From: Datisca glomerata
Lineage: Eukaryota; Streptophyta; Magnoliopsida; Cucurbitales; Datiscaceae
Assembly (NCBI GenBank): GCA_003255025.1
Contig: QANY01003900.1
Location: 2,302,797 to 2,366,796, forward strand
Direction of reading: 5' to 3'
Length of the DNA: 64,000 nt
Both the position numbers and the translations under genes were made by a program. Under the pieces are notes generated by a model that saw nothing but the letters and a program-made list of their open reading frames with translations, ran no database searches and was not told where the DNA came from. The first letter of the stretch is position 1. Each line of letters begins with the position of its first letter. Positions 55,506 to 64,000 of this stretch are shown in pieces.

Positions 55506-57534
55506 TTATATTAGTACGAGAGGATTAAGATTATAGATAATGAATAAAATTGTCAGCAACATATTAATATATGAAATCTTTATTGAAAGGTTGCTAGAGC
55601 GGTTCACTAAGAATTATGAATTGCGTGTGATCTAGATCTGGATCATTGATGTATATAGACATCTTAGTGAATATATTTTATATAGTAAGATTATATATGA
55701 CTGGATCGATGTGAAATAATATATTTATCAACGTGCCATTTATCATAAACATTTAATACACATAAACTCGATGATTATATGTAGATCAATCTGAATCTTA
55801 AGTAGTCATGAACTCCTATGCATGTCTATTGGATCTTTTGATTCACTTGTTAATGTTTGTTTGTAAAATATGCTATTGACTTTTGTTTTGGAGATTCACT
55901 GATGTGGATGGATGAGAACATGATCTTGCAATAATTGAAATTCAAGCTTTCTTTGGATCGTATATTGGTTCCCTTAAGTGTTGATTTTAAAACTGAATGG
56001 TTATTTAGCACAAATTTATAATAAGATTACAAATTATCCATTCACTAGTGGATTAATGGTACTTAAGGATCAATAGATATTTAGAGGGGTAAAATGATAA
56101 CTTTTACCAGCTCTAATTTGTCAACCAATAATTGGAGGACAGAACTACATGAAATGATTATATCAGTGGGTTACATGAGAATACTCTGTAAATACATTCG
56201 ATAATCACTAAGAGTTCAATTTCATATTTATAGTGTAGTAATAATGAATATAATAAATAAAATTATTTAATTAAAGAGTTTTATTTAATCATATTTATTG
56301 GAGCTTATGATTATAGGTTCATGGTTCCCAAGTCACCTCTATACTACACAGTCTAGGGTGTGAATAGTTCAAGACATGAGAAAATGACTGACTTGCAAAA
56401 AAAATTTTATTGTAGGGCAAGTACATAATTATGAGATAATTATGTGTGACTATTTAATTAAGAATTAATTAATTGAATTATATATATATAATTATTAGAA
56501 ATATTATATATAAAATTATTGATTTTTTTATTAACGACAAGTGAGACAGAATATATAATTTATGAATTAGATTATTAAATTATTATTAAATAATAATTTG
56601 AAACAACTAAATCTGTTATTTGTGAAATAACGGATAATTTAATTGATAAGGATAATCATATATGTTAATTTTAAATTATCTGATATCTAGATATTTATCT
56701 GATTAAAATAAATTTTTAATTTATAGTAATTGCCACGTGTTGATCAATGATTGGGAATCATAGATCATTATGAACTGCTTTAATGCCACGTGGCACTACA
56801 ACAGTAGGCATGTAACATTGCAGTGCCCACACGACATTGTGATGGTTTACGCCAACTACAGTGATGTGCCGCACTACAGTTGTGCACCATTATCAATGGG
56901 TCCCACTGGATTGAGCAATTCGAAATTAAATATTAAGTTTTTATTATCCCTAAATATCTGATGAGTCATTATCTAGAAAAGATACATATATTATTCTTAC
57001 AGCCTCAATTGATGAATAAGTTTATCAATCAAGAATCAATTAGAGAACACAGTTAGTGTCAGTGTAATTTTTCTCTCTGATTGAAAGTTAATCAAATCTC
57101 TAAAAGAATAATCATCATGTTCTTTTATAGAATCATTTGACTAAAGTCATTCGCAGTAAATCTCTAGATCTCATGTGTTGAATACATCTAGAGATAGAAA
57201 AAGTGTCTTGTAATATTCTGTTTGCCCACACACGTCCTAGTGCGGTGAGGATTGACTTGAAATATCTTGGTTTGGATTTCAGAGTGTACTGATCATTGAA
57301 ATGGTTTCGTCAGACGGAGTATCGACCGGTTTTGTAAGGACACTTGATATAGACTATAAGAGGTACATGATTCCTAACCTTGCATGTTGTAGATTTAATG
57401 TATAAATATATAATAAATCATGACTGATTGTAAAAGAGTTTTCAATAAAAAGTTTTTATTTGGTTATCGCGGCGTTGTGCAAGTTTTATTTTATTAAAAA
57501 AATTGATTTTTATTCAAAGTTAAATTTTTTAAAT
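55506..57534 (+). repeat. LTR-like sequence, right part (after CACTA element 2)
   Basis: This is AT-rich non-coding sequence that continues the LTR-like stretch started at 49653. Its last 350 bp (GTGTTGAATACATCTAGAGA ... GATTCCTAACCTTGCATG ... GGTTATCGCGGCGTTGTGC) have the look of the R/U5 end of a long copia LTR. Gypsy coding similarity resumes at 57537. GATCA at 57535-57539 compares with GGTCA before 49653, a possible decayed duplication. The right end lacks the expected CA, so the exact boundary is open. Confidence 0.45.
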
Positions 57535-57536
57535 GA

Positions 57537-58990
57537 TCACTCGCCACACGCTTCCACCGCGTCGACTAATAGGTCCACCACTACATTTTCAGATTTCTTT
57601 TTATCTCTAATCTCCAGGTCAAATTCTTGTAGAAGAAGTACCCATATAATTGATATAAGCTTGGCATCTTTCTTCAATAACAAATATTTCAAAGTAGTGT
57701 GATCCATGTAAATGATTACTTTAGAACCAATTAAATAAGAGCGAGATTTATCCAAAGAAAATATAACACGCCCAATAACTACGTCTCAGTATTCAAATGA
57801 GCATGACTTGAAGTATGTATATATTATATATAACATGATTACCTTGTCCTTCCTTTGACTTAGAACAACTAACACTGCATAGTCACTTACATCACACATT
57901 ATTCACATTATTTCGAACGACAAACTCCAATTGGGCATGATAATGACAAGGGTTGTTGTCAATTTCTCTTTAGCGTCTGCTTTGAAACATTCAAAACCAA
58001 ATTGAAAATATGCATCTTTCAGGAGTAGATTGCACAACAGCTTGTGATCTTTCAAAAGTCTTTGATAAATTGATGATAAAATTCTGCATGACTTAGTTAA
58101 GAAGCTTTGGACCCCTTCACTGATGTCGGCGCGGCAAACTGGAAATTATCTCAATCTTTGCAATATCAACTTCAATTCCCTTTGCTGAAACTTGGTGCCC
58201 AAGCATTATCCATTCTCGAACCATAGAATGCTATTTCTCCCAGTTCAAAACTAAGTTTGTCTCTTTACAACGTTGAAGAACCCATGTCAGATTATCAAGA
58301 CAATTATCGATATAATATTCAAAGATAGAAAAATCGTTTAGAAGTACCTCTATGAAGTGCTCAACCATGTCGGAGAAGATACTCATCATGCATGGTTGAA
58401 AAGTACTTGGGGCATTGTATAACCTGAAAGGCATACGACTATAGGCAAATGTACCAAACGGACAAGTAAAGGTTGTCTTTCTTGATGTTAGAGGGCTATT
58501 GGGTATTTGATTATATCCAGAATAGCCATCCAAAAAATAGTAGTAGGCATATTAACCAGCTAATCCATCCAACATTTGTTCGATGGCGGATAATGGGAAG
58601 TGATCTTTTTTGTAGTAGTTTTCAGTTTTCTATAGTCGAAGCACACTCTCCATCCATTGAATGTTCTTGTGGAGATGAGTTCATTGTTGTCGTTTTTCAC
58701 CACTGTCATTCCTCCTTTTTCAACACCACCTATATATGACTCACCCATTTGATGTAGATGTCGTTTTTCACCACTGTCATGTTTGGATTCAACATTCTTT
58801 GACTTTAATGGTAAGTTTACAACCGTCTTCCATCGAAATTCGGTGCATATAGAAAGAAGGGATGATTCCTTTGATATCTACTATAGTCCATCCAAGAGTT
58901 GTCTTATGCTTTCTCAATACTTGAAATATATTTTCTTCTTCTTCTTTTTTATTGGACTCCAAGGAAATTATCACAGCTAGGGTCTCAGGG
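57537..58990 (-). pseudogene. Ty3/gypsy reverse transcriptase and RNase H relic
   Basis: Read leftwards: VLRKHKTTLGWTIVDIKGI (about 58920), then a gap and GGMTVVKNDNNELI, GWRVCFDYRKLKT (58700-58600). The RT core follows: MDGYSGYNQI, TFTCPFGTFAYSRMPFRLYN and FIEVLLNDFSIF (58533-58330). The usual FMDDF active site reads LLNDF, so the first of its two Asp residues is Asn. RNase H gives [20 protein letters not shown] and [20 protein letters not shown] (57755-57560). Sequence is cut at 57537 by the LTR-like insertion. Similarity is to Athila/Tat-type plant elements. Confidence 0.9.
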
Positions 58991-59249
58991 TCTCTGAGCT
59001 AAGCATAATATATAAGAAAAGGTAACGACCTTAAGGTTAGTGTAAGGGCGGTTTCAATGCATGGCATGGGCTTTGTGAGTGTGACACCTAGCTACTCAAA
59101 CTCCCAAAGACGTCTGGAGGTTGACTATCTCCACAATTCTCGGGTCATCTATGATCATATCATACTCATGTACCATGATGGCCTTCAAATGATCTTTGAG
59201 ATAGTGAGTAGACGCATGCTGGACAACAACTTGATATATCACCTCCAAT

Positions 59250-59654
59250 CTGAAGACTCATAACGAGTAGGCACTTGATAGCATCAAATACAAGAACTCT
59301 ACTTCTTGATTTCCCACTTTTAGAATCAATGAACATTTTTTCACATTAATCAGTATTCTTCCTGTAGTCAAGAATGGCCTCCCTAAAATAATAGGGGTCT
59401 CATACATCTTCATCCATGTATAGGACCTAAAAATTAGCAGGGTAGACATACTTGTCTACCTTGATCAACGTGTCTTCACTTATGCCATATAAGCGAGTGA
59501 TAGACTTGTGAGACATTCGCAAAGTTATATTAGTGGGTTTTATTTCTTCCAAATCTAAATTAATAATAGATCCTAAATCACATAAAGTTTTACTAAAAGA
59601 AATAGTTGCTAAAATGTTCAAGAAATATAATAGTAAGAAGAGTATCGTTCTCAC
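59250..59654 (-). pseudogene. Ty3/gypsy aspartic protease relic
   Basis: Read leftwards: ISFSKTLCDLGSIINL (about 59580), where CDLGA is the usual protease active-site strand. SITRLYGISEDTLIKVDKYV follows, then, in the next frame, PIILGRPFLTTGRILINV (about 59370). This is the protease layout of plant non-chromovirus gypsy elements, directly upstream of the reverse transcriptase remnant. Gag was not recognised further upstream. Confidence 0.88.
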
Positions 59655-60700
59655 AGAAATTTAAGTAATGTATTCAATGCTAGTATAATTTATTTTTCTA
59701 TTAAATACCTAATTAACGAAAGAGAGATTATAATAAATCAGATCTAAGTATGCAAGATAATAAATAACTAACAAAATAACTGATGAAAAAAACACGAGGA
59801 TACCAATTTCACCATAGCTAATCCATTCTGTAATATTTTTAATGAATTAATTAAATATCGATCTAACATGTTGATAATCGTTTTCCCCATTCTTATTAAT
59901 ATTTTATTCCTAGATATATCAATTGTATTCTCATTATTCAATCAACCCATTCTATTTCTACATATGAATTTAGATGGTGAACACACCCTTTTTTATTTAT
60001 GGGAAACATGTAGCGATTACAAAAAAAACTATAATCTCATCTTCCGCTTAAACTATGTAGTTTATGTTCAATACTAGATATCTCCTTCAGATTTAAACTA
60101 GATCTTCAGAACAATCAATTAGTGATCAAGTAATTAAAAATATTAGGTGTAGATATCATATTTTATCTAGGTTATGATTCTCAAGCCTATTTATTGTCAG
60201 TCCAATTCTAACGTCCAAGAATAATACTCAAAATAAAAAAATAAAAAAAATACAAAATATAGTAATATTTTGAAATTATAAAAAAAAGTAAAAAACGTAA
60301 TTAATCTTAAAAATGGAAAAAATAAAATGTTTAAGGAATGATTTTGCTTTATAAAAAAAATCTTCGTTTTTTGTCCAAAATGAAGAAATATTTCAAAGAT
60401 CTCTCCAAACCTTCGGTCAATATGTTAGAAGAAGGAAAGCAATAATTTTTTTTTCTTAAAATGAAATCTATGCATTAATAGTGAGTTCTCCGAAAATATT
60501 CTATTATATATTGGAGAGTGGGGTTCTTCTTGACAGGGGATTGATTGAGAGATACTTTTGGAGGTTAATTTTTGGCTGGTTAGAGAGACAAATATGAGAG
60601 CTTAACATCGAGAAAAAGACACTTCGCTAAGAAAGGTACTCTCTAAATATGATGCTTGAAAGCTTCAAATACAATCTCTAACTTTAAAAAAAGTTTTATT
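59655..60700. other. AT-rich sequence upstream of the gypsy relic
   Basis: No gene recognised. It is very AT-rich with A-runs. The foldback structure begins after it. Confidence 0.4.
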
Positions 60701-60929
60701 TGTAAAACTGTAATTTTAGATAAGGAGTTAAAGGACAAATTTCTTCTTTTTCAACAAAAACGTCTTCTTTTTCAATAAAAATGTCTTCTTCTTCTTTTTT
60801 TATTCTTCTTTTACTTTTTCGAGATCCTATGACCCATCTTTTTTTAGCGAGACCCGACCATTCTTCTCCTTCTTCTTCTTCAACGAGAGCAGACTGGTGC
60901 CCATTCTTCTATTAATTTTTTACGCATAA

Positions 60930-61715
60930 AATGCTTCAAGTAATGGTTCGAATAATGACAAAATAAAACCAATTATTTGGATGGAATAACTACCTGAATC
61001 TTTCAATTAGCCACTGATATTTGGGTTGTTGATGCAAGAAAAAATAACTACTTAAAGGTTTCAAATAGTTAAAAACTCATTTTCATCCTTCAAATGGTCA
61101 AGTAGTCTCTGCTTTACTACTACTTTACCGTTGTCATAATAAAATCAACTACTTGAAGAGTTCAAGTAATTATAAACAATTATTTGAACCTTTCAAGTAG
61201 TCGCGTGCTCTCTGGATAAGTGAGTGAGAGAATCAGAATGACTACTTTAAGGGTTCAAATAGTTATAAAATACTACTTGAACCCTTTAAGTAGCCCAAGC
61301 TCTCTGGATAAATGATTACTTGAAGGGTTTAAGTAATGATTTATAACTATTTGAACCCTTCAAATAGTCACATACTCTTTGGATGACTAACTACAAGAAT
61401 CAAAATAGCTACTTGAAGGGTTCAAGTAGTTATAAACCACTACTTGAACCCTTCAAGTAGTGACGAGCTTACTGGACAATAGATTTCAGGAGGAAAAATG
61501 CTACTTGAAGGGTTCAAGTAGTAAAAAATAACCACTTGCACCCTTCAAGTAGTCATTTTTGTCTCCAACAGTCAATTTTTCAGTGAGCATGTTATTACTT
61601 GAAATGTTCAAGTAGTAATTTTTTACTACTTGAACCCTTCAAGTAATATTTTGTCTCTTGAAGTCTGTTATCCAATACATCGCTACTTGAATGGTTCAAG
61701 TAGTGATGTGCATAG
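60930..61715. repeat. Left array of TACTTGAAGGGTTCAAGTA palindromes
   Basis: Units pair a GGG-centred palindrome (TACTTGAAGGGTTCAAGTA) with its CCC-centred complement (TACTTGAACCCTTCAAGTA) 7-13 nt away. A 35-55 nt spacer follows (for example AGCTTACTGGACAATAG or CTCTCTGGATAA). Seven to eight pairs repeat at roughly 90-95 bp. Best-preserved pairs lie at 61406-61460 and 61500-61553. Confidence 0.85.
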
Positions 61716-62055
61716 TGCAACTTTAAAATTTCTGGAACAAATGGATCGTGGCACGAGCATGTCAACTTTCGGAGGGCATAACTTTTGACTCGGGTTGAGC
61801 CACATGACCTGTAAGATATCAAATCGAAGTTTATTTAGAGATCTATATGTGCAATAAGATTTACCTATCGCAGCCCAATTTCAGTTCTAAAAAATAGTGT
61901 TTTAAGCACTTTCGAAGGCTCAGAAGTTATTTCTGTCGTAATTTTGGGTTTTTTCCTAATTTCCATCTATTTTAATTTTAGAGTTTTTTTCAGAACGGTA
62001 TAATTCATCTTATTTAGTTATTTAAACTGTTTTGATATTTTAATGAGAAAATCGT
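61716..62055. other. Core between the two palindrome arrays
   Basis: This ~340-bp segment lacks the palindromes. It contains CTTTCGGAGGGCATAACTTT and CCTATCGCAGCCCAATTTC, text of the kind found in some gypsy LTRs. A minus-strand open frame covers part of it, but I see no domain. Confidence 0.5.
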
Positions 62056-62059
62056 TCTC

Positions 62060-63480
62060 CATTCATAAGGAAAAAACTGCTTGAATGGTTTAAATAGAAA
62101 AAATTATTACTTGAACCCTTCAAGTTGTGGCGAGCTTATTGGACAACAAATTTTAAAAGAAAAAACTACTTGAAATGTTCAAGTAATAAAAAATTAATAC
62201 TTGAGCCCTCAAGTAATGATTTGCTTAATAAACAATAGATTTCAAGAGAAGAAAAACTACCCGAAGGGTTCATGTAATATAAAACTACCACTTGAATCCT
62301 TCAAGTAGTGACAAGCTTACTGGACAACAGATTTCAAGAGAAAACAAACTACTTGAAGGGTTCAGGTAGTAAAAAATAATGACTTGAGCCCTTTAAATAG
62401 TCATATTCATATGTAGTTTGCATTGGATTACTAAATATGTACAATATAAGTACAAAATAGATTGAAAACTTCATTCTCAATTATTATAAAATAAAAACAA
62501 GTAATTGTTTTTTTATACATAATTTCAAGTAATTACGTGTTTTGACTTCAAGAATAAAAAATACTACTTGAATAGTTCAAGTAGTCATAAATAATTACTT
62601 GAACACTTCAAGTAGTCACATGGTGAATGACTGTTGACTAAAAAAATGATTATTTGAAGGATTCAAGTAGTCATAAAAAACTACTTGAACCCTTCAAGTA
62701 TAAGAAAAAGTTTCATTAAAAAATAAAGAAAAAGAAGAAGAAGAAGATAAAAGATTTTTAAATTGAACCATTCAAGTAGTCACCTTGTGTATGGGTTATT
62801 GACTAACAAAAAAAATTACTTGAACCTTTCAAGTTGCCATAAACAACTATTTGAAGGGTTCAAGTAGTCATAAACAACTACTTGAACCCTTCAAGTAGCG
62901 GCCTGCTGTATGAGTATTGACTCACAAAAAAACATATTACTTGAACTCTTCAAGTAGTCATTTTATTTTATGTAGTGATTTATACAGAATGCATGTGACT
63001 ATTTGAAAGGTTCAAGTAGTCAAAAAGTACTACTTAAACCCTTCAAGTAATCAAATTATCTGTAATTGTATCTGGCTACTTGAACCTTTCAAATAGTGAT
63101 TTTGATTCTGGAAGTCATGACAAGTAACTATTTGAAGGATGCAAGTAGTTATATCTGACTACTTGAATCCTTCAAGTAGTTACTTGTTTTGACTTCTAGA
63201 ATCAAAATCATTACTTGAAGGGTTCAAGTAGTCATATGTAACTACTTGAACCCTTCAAGTAATCTACTTGTTTTACTTCCAGAATTAAAATCATTCCTTA
63301 CTTGAAGGGCTCAAGTAGTTAAATACAACTACTTGAATTCTTTAAGTAGTTACGTCTTGACTTCCAGAATCAAAATCACTACTTTAAGGGTTCAAGTAGT
63401 CAGATACAAGTACTTGAGCCATTCAATTAGCTATTTTTTTTATACTTTCAAAATCAAAATCATTATTTGAAGGATTCAAA
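62060..63480. repeat. Right array of TACTTGAAGGGTTCAAGTA palindromes
   Basis: The same unit structure as the left array, about 28 palindromes, with spacers such as AGCTTACTGGACAACAG at 62333 and GACTTCCAGAATCAAAATCA at 63359. The unit length shortens to about 60-85 bp toward the right. Well-preserved pairs lie at 62845-62898 and 63207-63263. Confidence 0.85.
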
Positions 63481-63600
63481 AAATAGGAGAATGAGAATAC
63501 GAGTGCGTCTCGTTGAAGAAGAGAATAAGACAAAGAATGAGTCTCGTTAAAGAAGAAAAATAGGTCTCGTTGAAAAAGTTGAAGAAGAGTCACTTACTTT

Positions 63601-64000
63601 CATCATAGAGTTCATTGAATAATAATAAAAATAATGATTATAATGAGAAGAAGAAGATAAAGATGGAGATGAAGAAGATGAAGAGGAAAATAAAAAAATA
63701 TGAGATTCGTTTAATAAAAGAGAATGAGAAGAAGTAGAAGAAGAAATTGAGGGATTGATTTGACTGTGTATTAAAAAGAAAATAAAATTAATAAAATTAA
63801 TAATATTTAATTCAATTACGTGAGCTGAATAATATAAAATTTTGATTAAAAAATGATAGATATAAAAATTATTAAACAAAATAAAAAAATAAAAAAATAT
63901 ATTTATCTAAATAACTCTTAAAATTATCTTAACACCGTGTCATTTCTCTTCTTCTCACTTATTTTTCTCTCCTCTACTACCCACGAACGCCCAACCTCCA
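63601..64000. other. Low-complexity GAAGAA and AT-rich end of window
   Basis: GAAGAAGAAGAT-type simple sequence (63640-63750) then AT-rich DNA and a CT-rich end. The minus-strand Ser-rich open frame (63547-63879) is an artefact of the simple sequence. Confidence 0.5.

Larger units (their letters stand above)
60700..63600. mobile_element. Foldback-like structure with palindrome arrays around a core
   Basis: Left flank (about 60730-60900: TCTTCTTC, AGCGAGACCCGACC, CTTCTTCAACGAGA) and right flank (about 63490-63600: GTCTCGTTGAAGAAG repeated three times) are inverted relative to each other. Inside lie a left palindrome array (about 60930-61715), a core (about 61716-62055) and a right array (about 62060-63480). 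No transposase is present. This is the shape of a foldback or long-TIR MULE-type element. Target duplication and exact ends were not found. Confidence 0.5.

Noticed and set aside
60930..63480. CRISPR-like array of short repeats and spacers
   Set aside because: The DNA is plant nuclear, the repeats are palindromic, imperfect and paired with their complements, the spacers are themselves repeated, and no cas gene is present.
60930..63480. Heat-shock-element clusters (GAA/TTC alternation)
   Set aside because: The spacing is GAA-NNN-TTC, not the 2-nt spacing of heat-shock elements, and no gene lies next to it.
63547..63879. 110-residue Ser-rich minus-strand frame
   Set aside because: Low-complexity GAA/GAT repeat and AT-rich DNA; no domain.

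Overview
The window is nuclear DNA of a flowering plant, most likely a eudicot. It is AT-rich, its genes have GT-AG introns, and it is packed with plant transposon families (Ty1/copia, Ty3/gypsy, L1-type LINE, CACTA, hAT-like, MULE-like, Helitron). Only two genes look intact and both lie on the + strand. One is a ten-exon tRNA adenosine deaminase (TAD1/ADAT1 type, 25675-28529, 414 codons). The other is a six-exon membrane-anchored glycosyltransferase of family GT90 (DUF821/CAP10/Rumi-like, 39728-43114, 516 codons). Nothing suggests the two act together; they are separate islands in repeat DNA.

Layout. 1-1000: 3' end of a copia element. 1564-1760: a TRIM-like direct-repeat element. 2100-3775: an LTR-like stretch split by a hAT-like element. 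4070-6250: a MuDR transposase relic flanked on both sides by small arrays of palindromic TTGAA-type repeats. 7171-8440: a DNA element with long inverted ends. 9704-16897: a non-autonomous LTR retrotransposon in the form LTR-internal-LTR-internal-LTR, bounded by one GTGAT duplication, with a hAT-like insertion in the first LTR. 17435-20946: a decayed copia element with two 202-bp LTRs. 21811-21882: a tRNA-like sequence. 22560-23115: an inverted array of TTCAA/TTGAA repeats. 23447-24203 and 29209-29829: two short Helitrons on either side of TAD1. 24548-25494: a DNA element with ~100-bp inverted ends just upstream of TAD1. 30060-34640: an L1-type LINE on the minus strand, split by an LTR-like sequence. 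37010-39198: a short CACTA element just upstream of the GT90 gene.

Right third. 43394-43528: a 36-bp minisatellite. 43825-46844: an internally deleted copia element on the minus strand with a GGCAC target duplication. 48190-59654: one Ty3/gypsy element on the minus strand, apparently split by an LTR-like insertion that is itself split by a 5.7-kb CACTA element. 60700-63600: a foldback structure holding about 40 copies of a short palindrome.

The feature least explained by known element types is that 60.9-63.5 kb array of paired palindromes (period roughly 90-95 bp) around a unique core. The same type of motif flanks the MuDR relic at 4-6 kb, which suggests both are foldback/MULE-type termini. 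All transposon coding regions carry stops, frameshifts or deletions; none looks autonomous.
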